A stretch of DNA of 64,000 nt from Gammaproteobacteria bacterium. Its GTDB lineage: Bacteria > Pseudomonadota > Gammaproteobacteria > Pseudomonadales > Halieaceae. Made by a program: the position numbers and the translations under genes. The notes beneath the pieces are model-generated. The model had not been told where the DNA came from, searched no databases, and saw only the letters and a list, made by a program, of their open reading frames with translations. The stretch is from NCBI GenBank assembly GCA_030427085.1, contig JAUHXH010000002.1, positions 124,001 through 188,000 of the forward strand, written 5' to 3'. Of the stretch, positions 32,136 through 40,406 are shown piece after piece (the stretch's first letter is position 1; each line of letters begins with the position of its first letter).

Positions 32136-32822
32136 ATGAGCAAGAACCAATCAAAACCGCTGGATGCGGACGCAGCCTACGATGCCATCATGGATGCCAT
32201 CGTCACTCAGGACCTGGCGCCCAGCCAGAAGGTGTCAGAGAACATTCTCAGCGACCGTTTCCAGATCAGTCGCAGCGTTGCCCGCAACCTGATGGAGCGA
32301 CTCGTCGCCCAGCATTTCCTGGTGTCGGTATCCCCCAGGGTAACGCTGGTGGCGCCGCTGACCGCGTTGGAGATCAAGCAGAACTTCGCCCTGCGCAAAA
32401 TATTGTTGCCCAACATCTGCGCGCAGACCGCCGCGTATCTGGACTTTGAGGACCTGCACCGCCGCAATGATGAAATCCAGCAACTGCACCCCATCGACAG
32501 TGACGACAAGGCGCTGAGAATTCTCAAGCTCAACAAAGACATCAACATGGCGATCTGTTCGAAAACCGGCTACCCGCTGATGGTGGACTGGGCCCGGCAA
32601 CTGGAGGACACCGCCATGCGCATCTACTGGCTGTATATCAAGGCGAAGAACGCTTCGCCCTACTCAAGCACCCAGCAGGCGGCAATCTTTGATTTCATGC
32701 GTGGTTTTGATCCCGCGCGCGTGCGTGAGGCGGTGCATGAATCGTTGAGCCAGACCGAAGACCGCATCCTCAACGCCATTTTTTCCAGCCAGCAGTTCTA
32801 CACCCAGGACCTTAAAGTCTGA
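32136..32822 (+). CDS. GntR-family regulator, FadR/FCD subfamily
   Basis: 228 residues. N-terminal winged helix 'YDAIMDAIVTQDLAPSQKVSENILSDRFQISRSVARNLMERLVAQHFLV', then an all-helical FCD-like domain ('FALRKILLPNICAQTAAYLDFEDLHRRNDEIQQL', 'LNKDINMAICSKTGYPLMVDWARQLE'). The subfamily senses carboxylates. The wing is somewhat shorter than usual and the FCD histidines are few, so metal binding is uncertain. It is divergent from the TonB receptor and most likely controls that unit; the serine-hydrolase gene 28 bases downstream is probably co-transcribed. Confidence 0.85.
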   Translation: MSKNQSKPLDADAAYDAIMDAIVTQDLAPSQKVSENILSDRFQISRSVARNLMERLVAQHFLVSVSPRVTLVAPLTALEIKQNFALRKILLPNICAQTAAYLDFEDLHRRNDEIQQLHPIDSDDKALRILKLNKDINMAICSKTGYPLMVDWARQLEDTAMRIYWLYIKAKNASPYSSTQQAAIFDFMRGFDPARVREAVHESLSQTEDRILNAIFSSQQFYTQDLKV

Positions 32823-32850
32823 CATCCGCCAAAGGGGGCGATCTCATACC

Positions 32851-34482
32851 ATGACCCAGAGCCACTACCGTTCATCCGCTTCTCAACACCCGAAAACTCG
32901 CCTCTCGTTGCGGCACCGGCTACGCCCCCTGGCGCTGGGTGTTGGCTTGCTGGCAGGTAGCCTTCCCGCTCTGGCGGCCCCCGACACCGACACATTGCAG
33001 GCCGATATCGACCGCGCCATGGCCGCGTTCAATGTGCCGGGTATGACGGTAGCGGTAGTGCACCAGGGCAAGACCTGGTTTGCCGGTGGCAAGGGGCCGC
33101 TGGAAACGGGGAGCAAGGAAGTAGTAGATGCCGACACCCTGTTCCAGATCGCCTCCATCACCAAGGCCTTCACCGCCGCCGGGCTGGCGCTGCTGGTGGA
33201 TGCGGGCAAAGTGGCCTGGGATGCGCCGGTGATCGACTACCTGCCAGACTTTCGCATGAACGACCCCTGGGTGACCCGGGAATTCACCGTGCGCGATTTG
33301 CTGACCCACCGCAGCGGCCTGCCGCTCGGGGCAGGTGATCTGCTGCTGGTTCCGGAAACCAATACCACCCGGGATGAAGTGGTGCGGGCCATGCGCCACC
33401 TGAAACCCAGTTCGAGTTTCCGTTCGGAGTTTGCCTACGACAACCTGCTATACATCGTTGCCGGCGAGGTGATTGCGGCCGTCTCGGGCCAGTCCTATGA
33501 GGACTTTATCGAGCAGGAATTGCTGGCACCGCTGGGTATGGAAGACTGCGTTGTCGGTCTCACGCGCATACCCGCCGGCGCCACACGTGCCACCCCTCAC
33601 CTGCTGGTCGAGGACGAGTGGCAGGTCACATCATCGCTCGCCAATGAATTGATGGCGCCGACCGGTGGTGTGAATTGCAGCGCCAACGGCATGGCCCAGT
33701 GGATGCAGTTTTTGTTGGGCGAAGGAAAAACAGCGGACGGAACGCAGTTAATCAGCAGCGAGCAGATGGCGGAGTTGTTCAAGCCGGTCACGCTGACACA
33801 GTCGCGCGAGTACGTGATTGAAAATGCCGGCTCTTTCATCAGTGCCTATGCCCTGGGTTGGAATGCGTCCACCTTTTACGGCCAGCCGATCTACTCTCAC
33901 GGTGGTGGCCTGTGGGGAATGACGAGTTATATCGCCCTGCTGCCCGAACAGGAACTGGGTGTGTTCGTGAGTAACAACCTGATGTCCGGCGCCCCGCTTG
34001 CCGTGGTGTACGACACCGTCGACCAGTTTCTGGCAGACAGCAGCGACAGTGGCAAGGACTGGGTTGCTATTGTGGAGGCGGCTCACAGCAAGCGAACGTC
34101 CGACGCGGAGACCGCGGTGGCAGAAGCGCAGGCCGAGCGCGACAGTGACAGCGCGCCGCGACTGGCGCTGGCAGAGTACGCCGGCACCTATCGCGATGCC
34201 TGGTATGGAGACATCACCATCACGCTAAACGCGCAGGGACAACTCTGGTTCGATTCCCAACGCAGCGCCACGCTCAACGGGCCGCTGGAGCACTTCCAGC
34301 ACGACACTTTCATTGCCCGCTGGCAGGATCGCGGTTTGAATGCTGACGCTTATGTTTCTTTCGAGCTCGGCCCCGAGGGTGGGGTGGAAGGCATTCGTAT
34401 GAAGGCTGTATCGCCGGCTACGGATTTCTCTTTCGACTTCCACGATCTCGACCTGCGTAAAGTCGCCAAGGTCGAAAAATAA
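32851..34482 (+). CDS. Exported class C beta-lactamase-like serine hydrolase with C-terminal DUF3471-type domain
   Basis: 543 residues. Signal peptide ending near LPALAA-P (residue 43), catalytic motifs Ser102-I-T-Lys105, Tyr196-D-Asn198 and His350-G-G, then a beta-sandwich tail from about residue 430 ('LAEYAGTYRDAWYGDITITLNAQGQLWF') like DUF3471 domains found behind many DD-peptidases/esterases. It is soluble and periplasmic, unlike the other two serine hydrolases here. Possible activities are D-aminopeptidase, DD-peptidase or esterase. It follows the GntR gene on the same strand and faces away from the TonB operon. Confidence 0.88.
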   Translation: MTQSHYRSSASQHPKTRLSLRHRLRPLALGVGLLAGSLPALAAPDTDTLQADIDRAMAAFNVPGMTVAVVHQGKTWFAGGKGPLETGSKEVVDADTLFQIASITKAFTAAGLALLVDAGKVAWDAPVIDYLPDFRMNDPWVTREFTVRDLLTHRSGLPLGAGDLLLVPETNTTRDEVVRAMRHLKPSSSFRSEFAYDNLLYIVAGEVIAAVSGQSYEDFIEQELLAPLGMEDCVVGLTRIPAGATRATPHLLVEDEWQVTSSLANELMAPTGGVNCSANGMAQWMQFLLGEGKTADGTQLISSEQMAELFKPVTLTQSREYVIENAGSFISAYALGWNASTFYGQPIYSHGGGLWGMTSYIALLPEQELGVFVSNNLMSGAPLAVVYDTVDQFLADSSDSGKDWVAIVEAAHSKRTSDAETAVAEAQAERDSDSAPRLALAEYAGTYRDAWYGDITITLNAQGQLWFDSQRSATLNGPLEHFQHDTFIARWQDRGLNADAYVSFELGPEGGVEGIRMKAVSPATDFSFDFHDLDLRKVAKVEK

Positions 34483-34498
34483 AGCACCCAAAACGCAA

Positions 34499-34520
34499 GG
34501 AGCCGCTGTGTAGCGGCTCC
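34499..34520. terminator. Hairpin between convergent serine-hydrolase genes
   Basis: GGAGCCGC-TGTGTA-GCGGCTCC, 8-bp GC-rich stem, located 17 bases after the stop at 34482. There is no T-tract on either side, so termination may be weak or factor-dependent. Confidence 0.45.
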
Positions 34521-34575
34521 TGCGAAGACTCAATGTGAGAAGAATGGCGCGGCTCAGCCGCACCTTGGTGTTGCT

Positions 34576-36585
34576 TCAGTACTCCAGACCGAAACCCATC
34601 AGCTTGCCGGCGTAACCCAGCCACACCACGCCGAGCAGTGCTGCCGCGATCAGCATGGCGAATAGCCGTGCGCTCCATGAAGAGGCGCTGTCGCGCCACA
34701 CCGCCGACAAGTGCCAGACACCGATAACGGCAGCGACTATGACCAGCAGAGCGGCGATCTGCAGTGATCGCAGCAGTCCATCGAGGCCTGTACCGTAGGC
34801 GTCCAGTTGATTCTGCAGCAGCGGCAGGAAGGCCATAAACCAGCCGAACAGATAAGCCAGGCCCACGATCGCTGCGAGGCGCACCGGCAATAATGAGCGG
34901 CCAGTCACATTAGCGAGTTGCACACCGTAGCGGCGGCGATAGCACCAGCTTAAGGGCCAGGCGAGCACCGTGAGTAACAGCACGGCTATTGCGCCGAGCA
35001 GAACCAACTGATTGAATCCGGCGGAGAGTACAGAGGGGCTCCTGTGGAGCACTGACACCGGGTTTCTGCTGTCCACCACGGTCATCACGCCGTCCACCGG
35101 TGAGACGTAAAGCGAATGGCTGCCGCCTTCTTCGCGCCACACATTTGGGGCTACCTCGCGGAAACGTTTGTCTGGGTCGGTGCTCATGCTCAGGGTGCCG
35201 TCTTCGTTGGCTATCAGTTGCACCTGTTGCAGCAGGTACAACAGCTTCAGGAAGCCGGTTTCCACGCGCCGTGAACTGCGGTAGTAACCGGCAGCGGCCT
35301 GTGCGTGTTCGGTGTCGTTAGTGACTGCAGGCAAATCTTCTACCGGAAGGGCATTCGGAAAGTAGCGATCCATGAAGTCGTCAAACAGGCGCTGGCGCAC
35401 GCCATAAACCGCGTCCCCTTCGCCACGACTGTTGAAGCTGACGAAGAAGCCTACGCCTTCATCGGGTAACAGGTTCATGTCGGTGTGGAACACCACGGTG
35501 TCGCCGCCGTGCCCCATCACTGTGTGGCCATTGACCTGGGTGTGGAAGAAGCCGTGCGCCAGACGTGCAAAACCGTCAGGGGCCGTAGTGGAAGGGCTGT
35601 GCATCTGGCGGGCAGTCTGTGGCTGCAGTATTTGTGCGCCCTGATACTCACCCTGTTGCAAATGCATGAGCATGAACTTTGCCATGTCGTTGGCGGTGGC
35701 GCTCAGGCTGCCAGCGGGTCCGGTGGTGACGTATTCAAAGTGCCAGGGGTCTTGTTTGGCTGTCATGTACCCACCGGACATTTCATTCAACAGCTGCTCC
35801 GGCAGGGGCTGGCGGAAGCTGGAGTTATCCATGCCAAGTGGCTGGAGAATATGTTGGTCGATGTAGTCGTCGAAGGGTTGCTCAGCGACGCGCTCCACAA
35901 CGTAACCTGCCAGCGCAGTGCCGTAGTTGGAGTAGGCCACCACTTCCCCCGAGGGGAAGATACGCTGTCGTGGGTGTTGCTTCAGGTAGGTTTCGTTAGA
36001 GATCAGTTTATCGGTGTCGGTGATCAGTACCTCCCGCAGGCCCTCTTCAAAGCCGGCGCGGTGATTCATCAGGTCGAGCATGCTGATTGATCCTTCACCT
36101 TCCGGCAACGGGAAGTCCAGGAACGCGCTGACATCCTGGTCGAGCTTCAGCTTACCCGCTTCTGCCAGTTGCATGGCGGCAGTCCAGGTAAACAGTTTGG
36201 AGGTAGAACCCACCCTCACCAGGGTACTCGCCGGGTCCATGGCTTGTTCGCTGTCCACATCGGCGTAGCCGTAGCCAGCCGAGTACAGCAGCTGTCCGTC
36301 TTTCACCACGCTCACCACCGCGCCGGCGATGGCCGATTGCTGCAGGGCGGAATCCACGTAGCCGTCCAGCCACGCGGCGAGGTCAGCGTAATTGAGCGGG
36401 CCGGAATCCGCGGCCAGTTCACCAGTGCCTGTTGCAGCAACTGCGTCCTGCGCATCCGATTCGGCGCCGATGCTCTGGGTGGCAGCAATGTCGGGCGAGG
36501 ACGTCACCTGCGCATGGGCCGACAAAGCTGCGCTCAGTACCAGCCAGGGGGCCAGCAGTTTTACTATCCGTTTCACGCGACTCAT
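34576..36585 (-). CDS. Class C beta-lactamase-like serine hydrolase with C-terminal membrane domain (second)
   Basis: 669 residues. Signal peptide (to about AHA-Q, residue 26), a low-complexity Ala/Ser/Asp stretch to about residue 65, then the catalytic domain: Ser127-T-S-Lys130, 'YSNYG', 'VMGHGGD'. A middle domain is followed by four hydrophobic segments starting at 'LVLLGAIAVLLLTVLAWPLSW'. The layout equals that of the gene at 23316-25226, so they are paralogues. It is divergent from the TetR gene and its promoter region contains the two TetR-type palindromes, so it is likely repressed by that protein. Confidence 0.88.
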   Translation of the reverse strand: MSRVKRIVKLLAPWLVLSAALSAHAQVTSSPDIAATQSIGAESDAQDAVAATGTGELAADSGPLNYADLAAWLDGYVDSALQQSAIAGAVVSVVKDGQLLYSAGYGYADVDSEQAMDPASTLVRVGSTSKLFTWTAAMQLAEAGKLKLDQDVSAFLDFPLPEGEGSISMLDLMNHRAGFEEGLREVLITDTDKLISNETYLKQHPRQRIFPSGEVVAYSNYGTALAGYVVERVAEQPFDDYIDQHILQPLGMDNSSFRQPLPEQLLNEMSGGYMTAKQDPWHFEYVTTGPAGSLSATANDMAKFMLMHLQQGEYQGAQILQPQTARQMHSPSTTAPDGFARLAHGFFHTQVNGHTVMGHGGDTVVFHTDMNLLPDEGVGFFVSFNSRGEGDAVYGVRQRLFDDFMDRYFPNALPVEDLPAVTNDTEHAQAAAGYYRSSRRVETGFLKLLYLLQQVQLIANEDGTLSMSTDPDKRFREVAPNVWREEGGSHSLYVSPVDGVMTVVDSRNPVSVLHRSPSVLSAGFNQLVLLGAIAVLLLTVLAWPLSWCYRRRYGVQLANVTGRSLLPVRLAAIVGLAYLFGWFMAFLPLLQNQLDAYGTGLDGLLRSLQIAALLVIVAAVIGVWHLSAVWRDSASSWSARLFAMLIAAALLGVVWLGYAGKLMGFGLEY

Positions 36586-36637
36586 CCTGTATTAAAAAGG
36601 GCTCTTGTTAAAAAGGCTGTTGTTAAAAAGCGCTTAA

Positions 36638-36672
36638 CCTACAGTGTAGGCTTGTGTAACCTACAGTGTAGG
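36638..36672. promoter_or_regulatory. Two identical TetR-type operators
   Basis: CCTACA-G-TGTAGG occurs at 36638-36650 and again at 36660-36672, 22 bases apart (two helical turns), within the divergent promoter region of the serine hydrolase and the TetR gene. The longer direct repeat is TAACCTACAGTGTAGG. This is the classical arrangement for autorepression plus repression of the divergent gene. Confidence 0.8.
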
Positions 36673-36697
36673 TATAACCCTGTCAAGGAGAGGTCCG

Positions 36698-37321
36698 TTG
36701 CCGAAAGCCCAGCTGAATCGTCAGCAGATTATTGAAGTCGCCATTGCTATAGCGGACGAGGAAGGGCTGCATGCGGTGTCACTGCGTGGCATTGCCAAAC
36801 GGCTCAAGGTGCACGTCACGTCCCTGTACAACCACATCGCCACCAAAGAGGCGCTGTTGGTGGGCATGAATGAGGCGCTGATGGCGCGGGCGGACTTGCC
36901 CCTGTCGCCAATGGACTGGCAGGACTGGGTGCGGAGTTTTGTCAGTGCAGTACGCGCTCTGGCCTATCGCCACCCAGGCGCTTTTCAGCTTTTTCTGCAG
37001 GGTCCCGCACAGGGATTGGATGCCATGCGTACCCTTGATGCCGGCGTGGCGGCGTTCTTGCGCGGTGGCTTTTCACTGGAGGCGACCCAGGGCGCGATCA
37101 AAACGGTTAACGCCGCCGCCACGGGCATGGCGCTGGATGGGATGGTCAGCCAGTTGGGCCCCACCATTGAGGTCGATGTTCAGCAGTTACCCGAGGCGGA
37201 ATTTCCCAATGTCCATCGGCTGGTGGCGTCGGAGGAGGAGCCGGACACTCAGCAGTTTCTGATGGATGCCCTTGTGGCGGGGCTGGCGGCGTGTCGGGAC
37301 AAGCCTGAAGAGGGACAGTAG
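36698..37321 (+). CDS. TetR/AcrR-family transcriptional repressor
   Basis: 207 residues. 'LNRQQIIEVAIAIADEEGLHAVSLRGIAKRLKVHVTSLYNHIATKEALL' is a complete TetR helix-turn-helix domain; the rest is an all-helical ligand domain of the TetR_C type ('AYRHPGAFQLFLQGPAQGLDAM'). The start codon is TTG at 36698: AAGGAGAGG (36685-36693) sits at the right distance, and no in-frame ATG precedes the domain. Its target is almost certainly the pair of palindromes at 36638-36672, only 26 bases upstream, controlling itself and the divergent serine hydrolase. The inducing ligand is unknown. Confidence 0.9.
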   Translation: MPKAQLNRQQIIEVAIAIADEEGLHAVSLRGIAKRLKVHVTSLYNHIATKEALLVGMNEALMARADLPLSPMDWQDWVRSFVSAVRALAYRHPGAFQLFLQGPAQGLDAMRTLDAGVAAFLRGGFSLEATQGAIKTVNAAATGMALDGMVSQLGPTIEVDVQQLPEAEFPNVHRLVASEEEPDTQQFLMDALVAGLAACRDKPEEGQ

Positions 37322-37396
37322 GGGCAGCCGGAGCATAACCATATAAAGGATTGTTATTTGTCACCCCGGTTTTGATTCTTTAGAGTTTGGCTCCCT

Positions 37397-38050
37397 ATGA
37401 CCTGTATCGCCCGCAATGCCCCTATGAATCTCGATTTGCCCCGCATCAACGCCGAGCTCCGGGACAAGTCCGCCCAGGACGTGGTCCGCTGGGCGCTGAG
37501 CCTGGGTGCACCGACCATCGCCACTACCAGCATGGGGCGTAATGCCGCCGTGATGCTGCACCTGGTGAGCGAGGTCGATCGCGAGGTACCCACAGTCTGG
37601 GTCGACACGGGCTACAACCTGCGCGACACCTATCTGGTAGCTGACAAGCTGGAGCGCCAGCTGGACCTGAATCTGCACGTATTTTCACCGCAAATGACCT
37701 CCGAGCGGCGCAATGCGCTGATGGGCGGTATCCCCACGGTGGAGGACGAGGAGCAGCACAGCGAATTCACCCGCCAGGTGAAACTGGAACCCTTCGATCG
37801 GGCCCTGGCCCACTTTCAGCCCAAAATCTGGCTGACCGGCATTCGCCGCGAAGAGACCGAGCACCGCAAAACCCTCGATATCGTCTCTATGGACAACCGG
37901 GGCATCGTCAAGGTGGCACCTATTTTCTACTGGTCGGAAGAGCAGGTTGAGGACTATATGGATGCGCACACGCTGCCCACCTGCCGCCACTACTTCGATC
38001 CCACCAAGGTGCAGGACGGTCGCGAGTGCGGCCTGCACACCGCTGCCTGA
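37397..38050 (+). CDS. cysH: Phosphoadenylyl-sulfate (PAPS) reductase
   Basis: 217 residues. 'IATTSMGRNAAVMLHLVSEVDREVPTVWVDTGYNLRDTY' is the PP-loop nucleotide-binding core; 'LTGIRREETEHRKTLDIV' and the C-terminal 'GRECGLH' with catalytic Cys211 follow. The paired cysteines that bind the Fe-S cluster in APS reductases are absent, so this is the thioredoxin-dependent PAPS type of assimilatory sulfate reduction. The start is either ATG 37397 or ATG 37424 (MNLDLPRINAE); neither has a clear SD, and the second would fit the family start better. It lies 9 bases before the methionine-sulfoxide reductase gene, probably as an operon. Confidence 0.92.
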   Translation: MTCIARNAPMNLDLPRINAELRDKSAQDVVRWALSLGAPTIATTSMGRNAAVMLHLVSEVDREVPTVWVDTGYNLRDTYLVADKLERQLDLNLHVFSPQMTSERRNALMGGIPTVEDEEQHSEFTRQVKLEPFDRALAHFQPKIWLTGIRREETEHRKTLDIVSMDNRGIVKVAPIFYWSEEQVEDYMDAHTLPTCRHYFDPTKVQDGRECGLHTAA

Positions 38051-38059
38051 GGCATTGCC

Positions 38060-38548
38060 GTGGAACTGACACCGGGTGCTGACGCGAGCGCGTCGAGCAC
38101 TGAAGATCTGTTGTTGCACCTGCGTGGTCTGATGGCCGGCGAGCCCAGCCTGGTGGCCAATGCGGCGAACTGTGCATCGCTCCTGTGGCAGCATTTGCCC
38201 GATATCAACTGGCTCGGTTTTTACTTTCGGGACGGTGAGGAGCTGGTGCTGGGGCCTTTCCAGGGCCTGCCGGCTTGTGTGCGCATTCCCTGGGGCCGCG
38301 GTGTTTGCGGTACTGCCGCTGCCTCTGCCACCACACAGTGGGTGCGCGATGTACACGCCTTCCCCGGCCACATTGCCTGCGACCCTGCCTCCAATTCAGA
38401 GGTGGTGGTGCCAATCAGTGATGGCAATCAGGTGGTCGCGGTACTGGATGTGGACAGCCCCCAGGTTGGCCGTTTCCAGGCAAGCGACGTGGCACTGCTG
38501 GAGGCCGTGGCTGCAGAATTCGGCCGGCTGCAGTATAGTCAGGGGTAG
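38060..38548 (+). CDS. msrC: Free methionine-(R)-sulfoxide reductase, GAF-domain type
   Basis: 162 residues, a single GAF domain. The three cysteines of the fRMsr catalytic set are present: Cys73 ('GLPACVRIP'), Cys83 ('GRGVCGTA') and Cys107 ('HIACDPASNSEVVVPI'). The enzyme reduces free Met-R-sulfoxide using thioredoxin. Start is GTG at 38060, 9 bases after the cysH stop. The pairing with PAPS reductase links two thioredoxin-dependent sulfur reactions. The N-terminal 15 residues are not conserved in the family, so the true start could be slightly downstream. Confidence 0.9.
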   Translation: MELTPGADASASSTEDLLLHLRGLMAGEPSLVANAANCASLLWQHLPDINWLGFYFRDGEELVLGPFQGLPACVRIPWGRGVCGTAAASATTQWVRDVHAFPGHIACDPASNSEVVVPISDGNQVVAVLDVDSPQVGRFQASDVALLEAVAAEFGRLQYSQG

Positions 38549-38619
38549 CAACCAGGACTTTTTGGCCCGGTAGCGACGGGTGTTTCCACCCCCGTGCTGT
38601 GGGGCCGGGAGCAACGGCG

Positions 38620-39828
38620 ATGGTCCATTGGCAGCGGTGGCGCGTGCGTTTGCGCACAGCGGTACTAACCGGCAGGAAATGGCCGGTGTGGCTAGCTTTG
38701 TGCCTTCTGCTTACCGGTTGCGCTACCTCCAGTCCCCGTCCGGATGTGGTAGCTATCCCCCCCCTCGATACGCCCGCCGGCCCGGTCACCGCGAAAGCCG
38801 CCCGAGCCGAAGTTACCCTGCCCCCCCTGCTTGAACTGAGCCCGGAGATGATCGCATTCGTGGATCGTTACACCGGCGAGATCAACAGTCGGCGCGCTCG
38901 CCTCACCGCCCTGCACAGCGCGGTAACCGGCCCGAGCGTGTTGGCACTGGAATATCGAACGGACGCCGATGGCACCGCCGCCCAGGCCTTCGACAAGGCC
39001 GCCGCCAATTGCCTTTCCTTTGCCCACCTGTTTGTTGCCCTGGCCCGGCAATCCGGCCTGAAAGCCAGTTACCAGTTGATGGAAGTTCGGCCCCAGTGGA
39101 CCCGGCTGGGAGAGCGGGTTGCACTGCGTTTGCACATCAATGTGGTGGTCGACCTGCCCCGCGGGGAGCGCTACATGGTAGACATCGACCCGTTGGAGCG
39201 CTGGGAAATATCCGGCTCCGATCAGCTGTCGGACACCGAAGCCGCCGCGTTGCACCTCAATAATCTCGGCATGGCGGCGCTGGGCGGCAATCAACTGCAA
39301 TTGGCCTATGCACACCTGGCACAGGCCGTTGACCTGGCACCAGAGCGCTCGGAATTGTGGGCCAATCTGGGCGCTATCTATCGCCAGAACAACCAGTTGG
39401 AAGCCGCGGAAACGAGCTATCTGCGCAGTCTGGATCTTGATCCCGGCAGTCGCACGGCCATGAACAATCTGGTGGTGTTGTACGGATTGATGGGCCGGCA
39501 GGACGAGCGTGAGGACTGGATGCGTCGGGTGGCCCGGCACCGTGAACGCAACCCCTACTATCACGCCCATCTGGGGGATACCGCTGCTGAGGTGGACGAC
39601 TGGGAAGCGGCGGAATCACATTACCGGGAGGCGGTGCGGCTGGGCCCGCAAGACGCCTTCCTGCACTACCAGTTGGCGGTCATACTGCTGCGCCGGCAGG
39701 ATGTGACCGGCGGGGTGCGCTCACTGGAACGGGCGGTAGAGCACGCCACATTGCGCGCCGACCGGGACAACTACCAGGCGCGCTTGAAAGCCCTCAGGCA
39801 GCAGCTGCAGGAGTCGTTGCCAGGGTAA
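38620..39828 (+). CDS. Lipoprotein with transglutaminase-like domain and TPR repeats
   Basis: 402 residues from ATG 38620 (GGGAG eight bases upstream). The N-terminus has a hydrophobic segment and lipobox 'LLLTGC' (Cys34). Residues ~115-195 look like a small transglutaminase/peptidase fold with a plausible Cys131-His172-Asp188/190 triad ('NCLSFAHLFVALARQSGLKASY', 'LHINVVVD', 'YMVDIDP'). From ~215 on, at least four TPR units follow ('LHLNNLGMAALGGNQLQLAYAHLAQAVDLAP', 'SELWANLGAIYRQNNQLEAAETSYLRSLDLDP'). Similar lipoproteins occur in gammaproteobacteria without known function. It probably acts in the periplasm on cell-envelope proteins or peptides. Its 3' end overlaps the convergent flavin-type gene by 35 bases. 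Confidence 0.8.
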   Translation: MVHWQRWRVRLRTAVLTGRKWPVWLALCLLLTGCATSSPRPDVVAIPPLDTPAGPVTAKAARAEVTLPPLLELSPEMIAFVDRYTGEINSRRARLTALHSAVTGPSVLALEYRTDADGTAAQAFDKAAANCLSFAHLFVALARQSGLKASYQLMEVRPQWTRLGERVALRLHINVVVDLPRGERYMVDIDPLERWEISGSDQLSDTEAAALHLNNLGMAALGGNQLQLAYAHLAQAVDLAPERSELWANLGAIYRQNNQLEAAETSYLRSLDLDPGSRTAMNNLVVLYGLMGRQDEREDWMRRVARHRERNPYYHAHLGDTAAEVDDWEAAESHYREAVRLGPQDAFLHYQLAVILLRRQDVTGGVRSLERAVEHATLRADRDNYQARLKALRQQLQESLPG

Positions 39829-40198
39829 CGCGAATGTAGGCCCGCTTTCGGTATTTGCCGCTCAGGCGTGACAATGTGTCAGTGAATTTCATTTGCCAGC
39901 CGTACTTGCGGCGCAGGGCTTCCAGCGCGGCTTCCTGATCGGCGGCGGAGGTGAGAATTTCCGCCTGCCCTTCAAACCAGTCGCCGATGACGGCACCGGT
40001 CACTGTGCAGGAGGCCAAGCGGACGTCGCTGAAATTACGCAGGCGCTTGATCTTGCCCGCGTCCCCGGCGGAGAACAGGTAATAGCACTGCGAGCCGGGC
40101 GCAAACCAGACCGGAGTAGACACCCAGTCGCCGTTTTTGCGCAGGGTGCTGAAGCTGATGTAGTTACCGCCCTCGAGAAATTCCAGTTCGTCGACCAT
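39794..40198 (-). CDS. Pyridoxamine 5'-phosphate oxidase-related (split-barrel flavin/F420-type) protein
   Basis: 134 residues from ATG 40198 (AGGAGA upstream). 'YISFSTLRKNGDWVSTPVWFAP', 'YYLFSAGDAGKIKRLRNFSDVRLASCTV' and 'WFEGQAEILTSAADQEAALEALRRKYGWQMKF' fit the PPOX-class family of split-barrel oxidoreductases that bind FMN or deazaflavin F420. Gammaproteobacteria generally do not make F420, so FMN or haem is a likelier cofactor. The gene is convergent with, and overlaps, the lipoprotein gene. Longer starts (to 40288) have no SD and run through an unconserved stretch. Confidence 0.8.
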   Translation of the reverse strand: MVDELEFLEGGNYISFSTLRKNGDWVSTPVWFAPGSQCYYLFSAGDAGKIKRLRNFSDVRLASCTVTGAVIGDWFEGQAEILTSAADQEAALEALRRKYGWQMKFTDTLSRLSGKYRKRAYIRVTLATTPAAAA

Positions 40199-40406
40199 CG
40201 CCGGTCTCCTGATGAATGGATCACTGAAGTATAAGAGCATTTTCCCCGGTAGGCGCTCCTTCAACGCAGTCGGCCCGGTGCGCCACAAATCTTTACTTTC
40301 CAGCAGTTGCCAGTCCTGCCGTCACAACGCTCGGGTTACACTTTGGTCATCCCGGCGAAAGCTCGACACAATCTCCTCGCTAATAAGGCACAACAAGGTT
40401 GACCGG

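Noticed and set aside
23316-36585. Class C beta-lactamase resistance genes
   Set aside because: Motifs fit the broad serine-hydrolase family, but the lengths, membrane tails and the salvage-operon context do not match AmpC resistance enzymes.
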